Shown here: positions 47,376 to 62,300 of the stretch, one piece after another
Numbering within the stretch: position 1 is the stretch's first letter
Layout: each line of letters opens with the position of its first letter
Program-made: the position numbers and the translations under genes
The notes under the pieces: generated by a model
Database searches by the model: none
Seen by the model: only the letters and a program-made list of their open reading frames with translations
What the model was told of the DNA's origin: nothing
Assembly: GCF_954871325.1 (NCBI RefSeq)
Contig: NC_088777.1
Span: 4,156,509 to 4,220,508, forward strand
Direction of reading: 5' to 3'
From: Gordionus sp. m RMFG-2023
Lineage: Eukaryota > Nematomorpha > Gordioida > Chordodea > Parachordodidae
DNA length: 64,000 bases

Positions 47376-48955
47376 TATTTAGTTCTCTTTGGATTAAGTT
47401 AATAAAAGATCTTACTTTCGATTTACGACTTTTAGCTATTATAATCTAAATGTTTTGGTTAAAGAATTTTATACATATGAGACATGGAACAATCAATTTT
47501 TTTATATTTTATTAATTCTAAATAAGATTTTTGTTAAATTTGATACCATGATTTACTTATATATAATTTTAACTTTGCTTTTAAGAGAAGATGTCTTTCA
47601 GTTTTTAAGCAAAGAATATTTTTTTTCATCAAAAACATCACTTGTGAGAGTAAATAATCTGACAACAGGAAAACTAGTAATTTTATAAGAGGAAACTTAC
47701 TAAATATTATTAGATCTTACTTTTATAATCTCAAAATTCTTTCTATGGATTCAGTTTTATTAATATTATTAATTTTAACATTCTCATCGGAAATATCATC
47801 AAATAATCTATAAACAAAAGATGTTTTTTTTAGCTAGGTGATTGTCTTTTAATGCTGATTTTAAAGATTTTAAGATATATTGTTCATGAGATATAGATTA
47901 GTATATTTTTAATAGTATTCACCACTAGATTTAATCACGTTCAATTTTTTTTAATAATTAGCTTAATATTGAAATAAGTTAAAATCATATTTAAATATTT
48001 GTTGAGCTTGTTCACAATATCTGTCTCAATCTCCATCTCTATTTTGCCTTTTCCATAAATAATATCACCTTCCAAAATTAAAATAAATGAATTATAGAAG
48101 TTAAAGGATTTGAGTTACTTTAATTTTTTTTAGATATATTTCAAATTATAAATAAATAATAAAAATTATATTCATCGTTATATAATATTAATTAAATTTT
48201 TTTAAAGTAGCTAAATAAGTATCTAATTTTTACCTATAGTTTTACGAATAAAATAACAAACCTATTATTTAACTATTTTTTAATAATTTCTTCTTAAAAA
48301 ATATAACACGCTGTAGGTAAAGTATAAAAATTTCTTTGTAATCATTTAAAAAATAAAATAATATACTTCTATTTTGCTTTATTCCCGAGTCGAGGGACAT
48401 CATGCTATTAAAAATTTGACTAATCTTTTCTACCTAATATATATTATTTTATATATATTTTCTGGCTATTTATGAAATTGAACATGTTACTTATATCGCA
48501 TATTTTTACCCCAATATGTATTTTCTTATTATTTATCATTGTTTTAATTAAAATATGGTTAAGTATTATTTATAAATTTAAATTTTCGTGAACCTTTTTT
48601 AATTAAAAAAATATATTGTTATTACATTTTATCAGTTTTATAACATGTTTGCTTGAAAGTTCTAAATATTTGAAATAATTAAAATAAGCTTAAATATAAA
48701 ATTAATTAACTTTAAAAGTTTTTTCACCTTACATTCAAGGCGATATACAAAATAAATGGTAGATATAATTTAATTTAAAAATTACGCTATAATAATTTTT
48801 TTTAAATACATTTTTTTTATTAATATTGAGATACAAATATGATAATATTATTATTTAAAAAACATTATAATATAGAGAATATAATAAAATATGTCATATA
48901 TCAGTTAAGTTTAAAAAAAAGATTGATACAAATGTCTATTTTTATAAAAAAAAAT
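47376..48955. other. Centre of the palindrome, left part
   Basis: AT-rich, no recognised gene. The 77-codon ORF at 47,455-47,688 is hydrophobic and AT-driven with no known motif; not supported. Confidence 0.4.
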
Positions 48956-48959
48956 TAAA

Positions 48960-49645
48960 AAAAAATATCAAATGGCATGGTCGGGCCATGATGTTTTAAA
49001 TATTTGATAATTAGATCTAATTATAGATACGACGATTTTCTGCTTGAGTTTGTAAATTGGAGAAAGGTATGATTTTTTTATAGATTTGGATATTATTTTG
49101 AATAGATCTAAAGCCGCTTGTCCAAAAGAGCAGGTTGATGTAGCTGCTATAGGACTAAAGTGGTTATCACACATTAGGTGTGAGTATTTTATATTTTTTA
49201 GAGATTCGGCTCTGTTAAGGGGATGATGAGAATTATTAGATGGAGCCATGGGATTAATGCAGGTAAAATCCCACATTAAAGGCTTTCCCATGAAAATAGG
49301 TACGACGGTTTTACCAGGGCGATTTTATCTAAAAAGGATGTAGGTTCTAAAATACAGGGAAAATTGGCTTTATTTAAAAATGAATCTATTATTGTATTTA
49401 TTTTATCATTTCGGCTGATTTTTGCTATAAATTTACAGTGGATAGCGTGTCTCCCATACGCGTCTGCCGATTGATTGAATTTAATGCAAATATAATGGTT
49501 TAGGAAAGGTACGCCCAGTAAATTGTTTGCATAACGAATAGCGTCGTTATCTATTAACTAATTATTTGAAATGCTTGGATAGGAATCTAACCATTCATGG
49601 TGAGAAAAAAATTCTTAAAAAAATTTTCCAAATTTTTTTTGAAAG
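48960..49645 (-). pseudogene. Non-LTR retrotransposon C-terminal (endonuclease-like) relic
   Basis: Minus strand. The 107-codon open part (49,291-48,968) starts GKPLMWDFTCINPMAPS and continues with LNRAESLKNIKY and FGQAAL. Upstream, with frameshifts, come DAIRYANNLLG, ADAYGRHAIHC and FLNKANFPCILEPTSF. This order (IR.a..L, vDa.G.Ha..C, ...i..EP, GK.L.WD.T...aPS, ..AE..K..KY) is the conserved C-terminal region found in RT proteins of many animal retroelements. It is often compared to restriction-like endonucleases. Exact clade not assigned. No RT core is found nearby. It lies at the axis of the palindrome. Confidence 0.7.
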
Positions 49646-49811
49646 GATGAATAATATTTTTTTGTAATATCTCTCTTTTTAACTTTTAAGTATATAAAAA
49701 ATAATTGATAGCTCCTACATATTTATTTTGAAAATTTTGTATAATTTTATTAGTACTCGAAGCCAGTTTAAGTATAATAAATTTTTGATTCTTTTTATAT
49801 TATATGTAATT

Positions 49812-52490
49812 TTTAATCTATCTGAAAGGTTTATTAATCTAAATCCCCAACGAAGATACATAGTTATTATCCTCTTTAACGCATATTTAAATAATTTCAC
49901 AAATAGTTAGAAAATTAGATATCCGCTTTCAAATGCTGCTGTTGAACGATTAAGGTAAAATTTATACTTTATTTTACTCGCTCTTGGAAATGCTAATATA
50001 GAGAATATTTTATTAATAAAATGTATTAAACTTACATATATTTTGCAATATAGTCGGTAAAAAATCTTTTGAACTAGGACACACTATTTAGTTTGTTATT
50101 AGTATTAAAAAACTCGTCCTTTTTAAGAAATTAATTAAAAGTCATCGAACAATTTTTTTTGAATGTCTTAATTGTTCATAATTTTTGTTTTAGATATAAA
50201 TAGGAAGAAATTGAATAGTAAATAACATAAATTATGGAATAAAAATGTTATTCTAAAGTTAGATCTATTAGATACAATTTTGCAAAAAAAAATAACTCTC
50301 AATTTTCGAAATATATATAATGCGCAGACACTCTAATAGTTCCATTTTAAATCTAACGACCGAATTAACTCTGTACACTTCATGTTACCTATTATCTCAA
50401 ATTAAAAAATATACACAATAATTATAAACTTATATTCATTTTTGGATAAAAAGGAGCATATTTTTTAGTTATGGTCTAATAAAATTTATTATTTACATAT
50501 TTAAATCAATATCACAAAGTCGCTTTACCGTTGCGACACATCGTTATCCATCCTGATTAATAACATTTTTATCCCAGTTAATTTTTTGGTTTAAATTATT
50601 ATTTTTATTTATAATATTCATTCATATTTTAAAAATTATTTTTTTAGATTTTAAGCATAACATTAACTTAGATCATCTCAAATCGTCTTTATAAGATATA
50701 CATAAGATATCACGCTTTCTAGATATTTTAGGAACATAAATATTTCTTGTAACTTTATAAAAATTTTCTGTCTGCTTACTATTTATAACTTAACTCTAAT
50801 TTATTTAATTTTAATCTCACTGACACATTTTCAATAAGAAGAAATAACTTGCATGTAATCGTTACCGCTATATAATGTATAATATATACCCTAGAAGCCT
50901 ATGTTAAGTCACAAGAAAATATATTTTGAATTGACAGAAGGTTATTTCCTAATAATGTGATTAAATAACCCGTAATCGATATTTTAAAGAAACAAGAAAA
51001 TGAGCATTTGGCACAATAAGCCAAAAATTTCGAATATTATTGAAAAATTGAAACCAATAACATTCTTGCCAATATTATTGTGGGTACTATCGTATAGGAT
51101 GAGCTTGTTATATAATTAATTTTATTTATATAATATTTGCCTCGTTTTCTATGTTGAACAATTTTTATTTAGAAAAATAACGAATACTTAAAATCTTAAT
51201 TGCCTTTAACTTTTTTAACTCTTTAGTAGTTACTATAAAAACCCATTGTTTAGTTACAAGTCGAAAGAGGACACAGCCAAGCATAAAAGGTAGCTAATAG
51301 CGCGATACTTTTTTTGCCAAATGGCGTTGGCATTAGTGTTTACAATATTTAAAATTTATATCCGAATACATCATAATTATGATATTGAAATGATCAATTT
51401 GCAAGATAAATGTTTACAACTAGATTGTGGCCAATATATTTGAAGCCAATCACATGATAAATAGTATAAAAAATAGAAATTGTGATACATTACATGTATA
51501 CTAACCTAAGAAACCTATGCATTAACTCTTTAACCTTAAAAACTAGGAAAATCTAAAAGTTTTTTTATGTTCGACTTAATATTATATAATTTTATTTGCC
51601 GTTTCTTTAATTAATATATCTTTTAGAAATTTAAATTTGATATTTTTATATATTTTTTAGCTTAAACGCTCAGAATCTATAAACGCTAGAAAAAAAATAT
51701 TATTACTTAGAATAAATTCTTAATACTCAGAGAGATCTAAATTGCCAGCATAAAATTACAATTGCTTATAAAATTGAAACACTCATAAAAAATTAGCTCA
51801 ATATATAAGTAGCTTAGAACGAGTCATTTAACTGCTACGAAATTTTTATTTTAAAATTTTTTAAAAATATACTAATGGTTAGAAGAAATTAGCTTACAAA
51901 TATTTTTAATTTTATATTATAACTCCCTATTACTAAAAAAGATCTTCTATTCAGTTTTATTTTTCATCAAAAAATCTGAAATATTGAGAAAGAGGTTGAT
52001 GTTTAACAGAGCAAGATAATTTTATTTTAACTTAGTTATGATCGATGTCAAAATATTTTAATTAAAATTTTTTAAAATAAATCTAACTCCCCATACTCTT
52101 TCTTCATGATTTATAACGATGGCTAACATATCAGTTGAAATATCTTGCTATATCAAGATACATGTCGAATATGTGAAAATATTTACTATATTCTAGAAGT
52201 ACCTTCATAAAGATGAGTAGCAATGTAAACAGATCCTTTTATTAGCTTTCATTTAATATCCATGGTAAATTATTATAGTAGAAATATTTTAGCCCCCTAT
52301 CTCCCTACCTGTTTCACCCTTAAGAGAGTGATGGTAACGGTATTTAAGATATCTTTTTATTAAATTTTATAAAATAACTTTATAAAAATAAAAATATATG
52401 TAAATGAACATTAAATATTTCCCATCTCTTTAATTTTTTTAAACTTTTCGTATTTTTTAAATTATTATATAATTGTGCAATACAATGATG
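49812..52490 (-). repeat. Right inner arm of the palindrome (repeat copy D: Y, Z, then inverted X)
   Basis: Inverted partner of 44,128-47,375; also direct matches of its Y-Z part to copy A (50,060-51,380 versus 12,370-13,800; shared TTGTGGGTAC, ATAGGATGAGCTTGTT). No coding content. Confidence 0.88.
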
Positions 52491-53399
52491 TAAATAAAGA
52501 AATTAAACATTAATATTATATGGGACAAGACAACAAGCCATGTTTCATGCTGACAAAATTGAAGTACCGACCCTCTAGTTCTAATAATATTATCATTAAT
52601 ATAACCCCGTAATAATAAGAGAATCTCAAAATAAACTTTTATTTTCAATAATTGACAGTAGTTATTAGATTTTTATCCGTTTTACATATTATAGATAATT
52701 AAAATTAATATCATTATTATGTTCTTATTACATTTGGGCCTTAAAAAATAAATTCCACATGGTTGTAACAATAGTTAGGTATTATTAAAACATAATATAT
52801 GATAATGTAACGAAATTAAAAATAATAGCAGACATTGGCAACACTAATGCATTTTTTAATTAAATAAAATTTTATCTCTTATTTATACATTTGCCAAAAT
52901 CATTCTAATTAACATATGATTATATATATCTAATTAAAATTTAAAAATTAAAAATATGTAAATTAAAATATATTTGAATAATTTTTAAAAAATTGGCAAT
53001 AATAACGTTTATTACATCAAAATGAGACAAATATAATTCTGAAACTCTAAATATTATACGATAAATTTTTTGAAATTACATATGTTAAATTTTTAAAGAG
53101 GAAGTATTCTAAAATATATGCTCTATAAATTTTTAAATAGTGTGCTCGATTTAAGTCAATTTTTTAAAAGCTATCTCAATTTGATCTTGAAATACCGCTA
53201 TTAGATGTCCAAACCTTTGTACCATCTATAACCAAAATCTTTAGGCTTCCTAAATATTTTTCTGAATAAAATATGTAATTCGCATTTTTTCAAAAATTGG
53301 CTCAAATTGAGCAATTTAACAACATTAATTTTATAATAACCAAACATAGGTGTGAATCATTTTCCTTTTCGAAATTCGGAAATTTGATAGAGATTCAAA
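52491..53399. other. Right-side spacer between inner and outer palindrome arms
   Basis: About 900 bp without a partner on the left side. No gene supported; the short minus-strand ORF at 52,457-52,648 has no recognisable motif. Confidence 0.4.
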
Positions 53400-56300
53400 G
53401 AATATTTTGTTAAAAATAAAATTATATATAAATATTTTCAAAATATTTTGTATTTAAAATAAATTTTATCCTTTTAAAAATTTATTATTAAATCATAAAA
53501 TTCTTGTTTAGTCTCTAAAATAATGCTTTGTTGGCGTGCTTCCAGAAGTAAGTACTTTTTCAATTATATTTAATCATGTAAAAAAATATATAATATTTAT
53601 TTTAGCAGACTTCTCATGTGACAAAGAAAGTATTTTAGTAATGAAAAAAAAATTAAAATTTTAATAAACGATATATTTACTAATAGATGGCGTTTCAATA
53701 GATACTATAAAAGGTTAGGTTTATTAATTAGATTACCAATTTTGTAATTTTTAAAATAAATATTATCCATTAATGACAGATAGTAAAAAATTTTAATAAG
53801 GAAGAAAAGAAAAAATGTTTGTCTCATTCAATTTCAAAATATATTTGTAGTAAATTTTATTTTTAAATAGGCCTGATAATAAAACCGCAAATTTTATTTA
53901 TTTGAATTTCTAATTTCTGAGAACTATTTTTTAATTCAAGCTTTAAATAAATTATAAGTCAAAAAATTTAAAATTTTTGCATATTTTACATTTTCCCAGA
54001 TTGTGGTTGAATTTCATTATCTTAATATAAAGAATTTTTAATGTTATTTTCACACTTAAATAAAAATCTATGTTAAATTTTAATTGCCGAATATTCTTAG
54101 AGAGACAAATAATTCTTATAACCATTGAGATATAGAGATATCATGACGTTTTCGTCATACGAGTTTTTTTTAAACGAACCATTTGTTTGTCATTAATAGT
54201 AATACATATTATAAATAACAATAAATTATTCTACTTAGATACAGTGTTGTAATGATTTAATGAAACATATTGACAATTAAATTATAACCCATCCCATATA
54301 AAATTCTTTTCTTTGCAAAAATAATTAAAAATATAGACCAAACATTATTGAACTTTTATTACTCCTTTGGTTATTTAAATTATTTTTGCAAAAATAATTT
54401 TATATAGATTAGTTTTAATTTAATCGTTAATATGTTTCATTAAATCATCACAACACTGTATATTAAAATATTTATTCATATAAATATTACCATATTTTTA
54501 TTTTTTATAAATTATATTATAGAAAATGTATCGACTGTTTTAAATTGTAACACTCTACATATAAGATTGCTTTAAAAAATAATTTAATTTCTTAATAGAT
54601 CACCTAAATATAATGGACCATTATATCCAAAGTTATTTTATATATTTTTTTCTCACTTTATAAGAATTTCATTTAAAACATTCATCTTGTTTAAAATATC
54701 TTTAAGCACCTTATTTCTGGATTGGGATAAGTAAATTTCTACGTAAAAATTAAATATTTGAATTCTCTAGAATTGGGAAATCAAAGCTTTTCTCTTACCC
54801 TAGGTATAATTGAAAAGAAATAATTAAATATAACATAATCTTAATGTAGATCAAACAAATGCCCCCATCGGTAAAATTTCTTTTTATCAAAAAATTTTAT
54901 GTTCTAAGCAGCCAATAAATGTTATAGTTTATCGTTTTTTTAGATTGTGAGAAATATAATATTATATGAGTGAGAAAATTATTTAATATTTTGATCTGAT
55001 ATTTTTTAAAGTATATTTTTCTCTATATTAATGCAAAATGTATCATATTTTAATTACTATTACCACTTATTGATAATTTATGGTCGAACCATAAATTTTT
55101 AAAATATTATGATTACAATACGAAACACCATTTTAAGCTAAAAATAAATGTTAAATTTTATATATGATAGTTTATGTTAAAATAATTAATTATAATTATT
55201 TTTGTAGTTTTTTGCTGCTATTATTATTGATTTTAGACAACTAGCATAATAACTCCTATTATTACTATGGGGTAAAATTTTAAAATAAAAATCATATTAG
55301 ATAAGAAGAAACTTTAAATATTTCTTTATATTGTCCAAATCTGTTCGGTTTATTTAAATTTATTACTAATTATATTGTATTTCTTTAATGAAATAAAAAT
55401 AATAATGTGATGCAAGTGGGGTGATCTTGAGATTTGGTCAAAATAAGAATGTGAGAACAGTTTAGAATTTACGATAATACAAATAAAGTTTTTATTTGGG
55501 ATAATTTTAGAATTAAAATAAATTATTTGTTTAAGTAAAGTTTTTTATCATTAAGAAAAAAGAAAAAGTTTTTTATTATGTCTGGTTCATTTAAAATACA
55601 TATATAAATATGTATCAACATTAAACTAATATAACTAAATGTTCCAATTTACATATCACGATCTACTATTATTGCCTTAAACAGTCTAAATTTAAAAGTT
55701 CATGTATGTTAACGCTTAAGACAAAAATAAATAAAGAAATATATTATAATAAGACATCAACGCTTTTAAAACATTAAACTTTAAATTGAAATAAAACATT
55801 ATTATATATTACATGTTTCCAATTCATAACATAATGTATAAATTGTAAATTAATCAAAACTTGACTTTCTTTAAGCGAAAATAATTTTTCTTGTAAAAAA
55901 GCGAGAACAGTAATATCTATAAAAATCCTAAAAGAACAAAGTGAATAATTCTAAATGCAAATAAAAATAATTCTAAATAGCAAATATGACAAGAGAGAAA
56001 TTATATTTAATTTATGTGATAATAAAAGACATATATATTTTTTCCTAATCCTCCTATTTTTTTGGTCTCAAATATAAATATTTTCTCATGGTCTAGTTGG
56101 CAAAATTTCCACTTTGTTTTATAGCTAGTTAGCTACTGTTAAAAGTAAGTCTATGCTCTACACTGATACTTTTATCTGAATTATTTTATTTTTAAATTTT
56201 ATTTTAACTATAAAATTAAATAAAAAATGTTTTTAATAACCCACCGTATATCATATAGTTTAATCAAAATTGTTAAATATTTTTAAAAATAATGTTGGAA

Positions 56301-59300
56301 AAAATTGTTTATTCAAAATTTTAATCATATTTTAATCTATGATTCATTAATTATGTTTTTTCTTACATAATAAACGTATATTTGATTATTTTCTCTAATA
56401 TATAATTCATCTTCTTCATATTATATAAAATTGCATGTGATGGAAAGATTAAAATTTTGAAATGACGAAATAAATCTTTATTTAACCAATTGAAACGTTA
56501 TAGAATAAAGATATAGATATCGAATTTCATTCTATAAAGCCCTTATGAATAAATCTTATTAACTCTGTGCCTGAGAGAATACAAGTTGCTATTATTAGTA
56601 AAGGGTATACAGTCAGGAATTAAAAGGGCCATTAATTCTAAATCAGAAATTAAATGAAGACAAAAATATGATTTTCAAATTCATAAAATATTTAACTGGA
56701 TCGTATACTATTTTATAGCAAAATCTTTAGAAAATTTTAATAAATAAGGATGCGACAAGATTTAACTGCTGGTCGAGTTTATAGATTCTAGTTTGATTAA
56801 TAAAGAAAAATTAATCATATTTTAGGATTTTATAAACTGCATTACCAGCGTCTCATTATGTACCCAGTGACTACAGCTTTATACTAAAAAAGTTATTCAA
56901 ATCAGCTCTAAAAGCAAACCATAATCAATCTAAGTACCTTCAAGGTCTATCACATTATAAATTATTTTGAACCTTCTTTTATATTACACTTATAGATAAT
57001 TATATGATATCATATGTTTTAACTTTTAAATATAATAGTATCTGAAATTATATCAACGAGAAATTCAAGTATTAATTATATATTTATTCAAAATGTTTTC
57101 TTATTTAAAACATCCTAAATAAATGAAAATCTCAGTCCATAATATATTTCATTATATATTGATATTATAGGGGTCAACTAATAATTTATCATAGCAATAT
57201 ATTTTGCCTTATTTTATCTAGAACTTTTAAATATTCACCTTCCAAAATTTATCCCACCCCTAGCTTATTCCCTTAACCACCTTAAAAAGTTTAGAAATAA
57301 ATACCCTTCCCCCGTTCATGTAGACGCTGGATTTAGCTATAAAGCCTTCAATTATTTTTTATCCCTCATATATTTATATTAAGATTCTCAAGTTCTGAAA
57401 ATTTAGTGTGATTTTCCTCAAAGTCCTCTTTATAAGAATTTCGCATTAAGTGCCCAATCTTTAAGAATATATCAATTAATATGTTCATTAGTTAACCTTG
57501 AATTTTGCTAGAGAAAGTGTTACCATTGTTTATTGTCTAATTAATGGATATAAATTTTTAATAAGTTTTTGCGTCACTATGCGAAAATTAATATAAACTA
57601 TAGCATCATCTGGTCTTTTGAACAGCGATTTACATTAAAAACATCTATTACCCTTTTTTTGTTTTTATATAGTTTCAAAATTTGATTAAGATAAATTTTT
57701 AATCATTTCTAGGGAAGGAAAAAATCAATGGTATTCTGGAAATATTTTCCTGTTATAACTGTTTTAGTGTTTTATAGATGATTTCATTAATAATAACTCT
57801 TTATCCGTGTGATTCAACTTTCATGGCTGCTTGAGATTATAACTAGCACTCAGATTATCTATTATATAACTTTCATTTCTAATATCCTCCTAAATTTGAT
57901 TATAATCACTAGATTGCTCAAATTAAATTGATAGAGCTTGGCAATCTTTACTTTTCAATAGTGACTAAATAAATGTAATAGTATTTCAATAGCGGTATAT
58001 GATATTAAAATTTTTCTAACCACATCTAATTGCCTTGGGTATTAATTATATTACTCACGTAATAACATAAATTTATAAACTAATTATATTGGTGCCAAAG
58101 TAAAAATTATATTTCACTGGGCAGTGATATTATTATTATTGGCACAACGCTGGCAGAAATCTCGTATTTTAAAGCCTGATTAAAAATAAGGTAATATTGC
58201 AATGAATTAACTCACAAAGAAATGCTATACCAGAAAATAATTTATCGACTTTCCGATCCTACTAGCATGTAGCCATCGACTCTAGATACATATCATTTAT
58301 GTATTATCAAGTGTCCTTACATTTTCATTTGTACAAATACGAAAATATTATGAATAAAGATTTTAATTCCAGATATTCTCTTATACTATCCTTTCTATAG
58401 TATATCTTGTCAGCATATGCCACATGTTTAATTAGGACCTCTATTACATAGAGAGAACAGTTTCTCTTTATTTTTAATATTAAATAGCATGAAAATTTTA
58501 ATGAGTAAATTTAATAGGATTTTGCCCATATTTAGATTAAAAGGCTATTGACAAAATAGCGTCGGGTTATTTTAAAAATGCTATGAAGTAAACCCTAATT
58601 TTTCAATAAAAAAATGTTTGAAAGTTTATTACTATTAAATCTTATTATTTTCTATTTTTCACTATTTCTCACATATATATTAAGTAAATCAATAAAAATT
58701 GAAATATTTTCAGCATATTTTGTTATTTTTAAATTTTCCAAAATTCCACTATTTTCTCTAATCAAATTCCTGGGGAAATTTATGTATCTAATAAAGCTGC
58801 GTCAACTTTAAGAAAACCTAATGATAAAGTTTTGAAAATTTTACAAATATATTTTGGCCATATTTTTCTTTTTCTTATAACTAGAAGGCTAATTTGGTAT
58901 CAATAAAGTGTAAAAATTTTTCGAATTAATTTTTTGAAAACATAGTCAATAGCTATATAAAATTAAATAATATTTATTATTTAAAATATAATAAAAATTA
59001 TTATTTTAAAATTTTAAAATTTGATAGTAAAACAATTAAGTAAATATATTTTTTTATAATTATCAATTTTTAAAATGTAATATTTAAATGCTTATATACT
59101 ATTTATATTATATAAATATAAGTTATAAATTTATAAATGTTTTCACTTATTTTAAGTTATAAATAATAGAAATTTAATTCAAAATACTTTATAAATTTGC
59201 AAATAGAATCTATGAATGGAAGAATAATAATACAATTAGGTAAGCATAAAAAAAATAAATTAAAAATGTTTAAATTTAAGCAAATAATAAATATATTATT

Positions 59301-62300
59301 TTAGTAATTAGGTAGTGTACTAATATTATTTCTTATTGACTTATCACGATTCTTAATATCTAATATTAAATAAGATTTATTACACACAAGAGTGTGCAAA
59401 AACATTTTTCAGGAGTAGTGAGGCATGTATCTTTTATAAGGCTGTTAAAAAGCTTTGTTTATTACTAGAAAATATTTAGTGCGCTGCTCTTAACCGGAAG
59501 CACTAGTTATATTTTATGTTTTACCTAAATCAAACCAAATATTTGCTTCTTTTATAAAATCCCTATTTAGTAACTTTGAATCTAGCCCTGTAAAATTCGC
59601 TGATATTCATCAAGTGTTATAGACTTTATAGGTTTTCCACAATTATATATTTTCATTTTTTATTTAGGTGCCCTTCTTTTCATATATCTCATATATCCCG
59701 CATATGTAATTTAAATCAATGTAATTTACCGCTTTTTAATTTAATACTTCTCTGAACTCGAAGTTGGTTTTTGAACTTCTTTTAATCATTTTAGTATTGA
59801 TAATATGCTCATCATTTTTTTTCTTATTTTGATTAGTTTTTATGATATCATGTTTTGAAAATTTAATATAATACAAAATAATATTAATAAAAGAAATTCT
59901 ATTGTTTAATCACTATGAAATCATTGATATTTAAATTTTCATTAACCTTTTTATTTGAAAGTTTTATAAATGTTCTGTAATTCAAAATTTTAATATAATG
60001 ATTTAAGATAGAAGATAAAATCATATTTGAGATGCATTTTACCCTAGATACAATAAAAAATAAATCAGTGAGCTTATATTACATAAAAATGTCTATAAAT
60101 CATCAATAAAATTTAATAAGACATCTGGAAAATCACAATAATGATTATCTAATATATTTAAAAGAAAAAATAAAATGTCGAAAGTGATATTTGCAAAAAA
60201 AAAAGCCCAAACTAGATATAAATCTATAAATATAAATTTAGTATCTAGATTTGATGATATCAATTATAGAACTTTTTAATGTAAATGGTCGGCCTCGATC
60301 AATTAAGAATGAGATTTTAAAGCATCATAAATAATTTTATTTTAGGTCAATTAAGTAATTAACAGAAAAATTATTCTCGATCTATTAATGAAACAGTGCA
60401 ATCCATTAGAAACAGATGCTGTTCAACTACTAAACATACATTCTTAGTGTATATATTTAATTCATATCAAAATAGATGAGAATTCTTGGAATTAAAGAGT
60501 TGAAAGAAAGAAGTACAGAGGAATATATAAGATAAATAACTTTACAAAAATAATGAATTGAATATATATATATAAGTACAAAAATAATGAATATTGAACA
60601 AATATATATAATTAATTCCGAAAATGCTGCAAATTTTTTTTAAACTATAAAACTCTTGCAGATTGAAAATTAATTATGAAGTGAATCAGCGGAGCATAAA
60701 AATATAAATGTGAATTTAAATAAATATGATATGGACCCAAGATACCAAATTAATTAGTTTGATAACTTAATTATTTTGGATTTATATTAAATTGTCATTT
60801 TTTTGGAATTGCCATTTATATACAGATATTACCTAATGAGGATAATAAGATTTGCGGAAAAAAGCATCTTAGTGATTTTGCAATTTAGGCTGCTAAGCTG
60901 CAGCACTGATTTATATATTTATTCTAAAATTTTATTTGCTGTTTCTCCAAATTGATTTATTATATTTTCTATATATTTAATAATAGCTAGCATAGAAAGA
61001 TCTTTTTGAACAAATCCTAGAAGATATTAAATACTACATAATACATGTCTATGCTTTGAATTAATATACTTGCCAATAAAAAAAATCAAAATTTTATTTT
61101 TTATACCAAATTTATATCTAGTTTTTTTTAAATAGAAATATCTTTAATTATAAAATAGAATATCTAATAATAATAAACGAGATTTATTTTTTTTATATGC
61201 AATCCAAATGTTTCTTAGCCCGAGGGGAACCCGAATTTAAAATTTTACTCTTAAAAACCTAATTAATGTTTTTTTACTTGAATCGACCCACGATACAACC
61301 CCGGTTTTATAGCTTTTATGATTATATCCATAACTTTCTACTTTCCCATAGCCATTTTAATACAAATTTATTTTTACTCAGCAAATTCGATCTTAAATTT
61401 GAAATGACATCTAATTTTAATCACCTATTTTAAGATGACGTTTCCCTTCTCTTTACATTCATAAAATATATTAGATACTATGTATATATCGATTTATTTA
61501 TTGTTATCTCAAATTTCTAAACTCCTTTTGTTAAAATTTTTTAACTGCCGTTTTAATTTATTATCATTACCATATAATTATACATAGTTTGAAAAACATA
61601 ACACAAATGTAGAAAGCATTATGGTAATAAAAATTAGTTTAAAGGTGATCCTTGATGTAACCCAAAAGTAACATTTAAACAATTTCAGACTCCTTCACTA
61701 CTTCTAATTATCGTATGATTATTACCAAACATATATTTAATTATTTTTTAGACCTCTGTAATCTTTCTTTTCCTCATAAACACAACCATAAATTCTATTA
61801 ATATTATGTAAATATCTTTATCATATTTCCAATGATGATTTTACCATATTAAGTGAATCAAATAAGTATAAAAATATTCTGATATAATCATAATAGGGTC
61901 TAAGCGATGAATGTGATATTTTTTATTATTTTTATTTAGAATCGTTCGCTCGTTTTAAATAGCAATATGTGCATTTGTATTATATTATTTTAAAACTAGG
62001 ATTGGATTTATATATAGTTATGATTAATAACAAATTTTATATTTTTTTCTTTTATGTTTAGGACATTCATATTATTATATTATAGTTCATGGAAATATGA
62101 CAATTACATCATTAAGAGGTAATTTTAATAAAGAGTTGGAATCAGAATATCTTTAAATTATTTTTATTTTACAAGATAAACCATTCGCTATAAAATATAA
62201 TGGTATGTAAATAATAAGATTAAAATATGTTTGTATAAAAATTCATGCCTTGAATTTCAAGTATTTTATATTTTTCAATACAGTTCATATATATTCATTT

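Noticed and set aside
47455-47688. 77-codon ORF at the palindrome centre as a membrane protein gene
   Set aside because: Hydrophobicity follows from T-rich codons; no start context, homologous copy or motif supports it.
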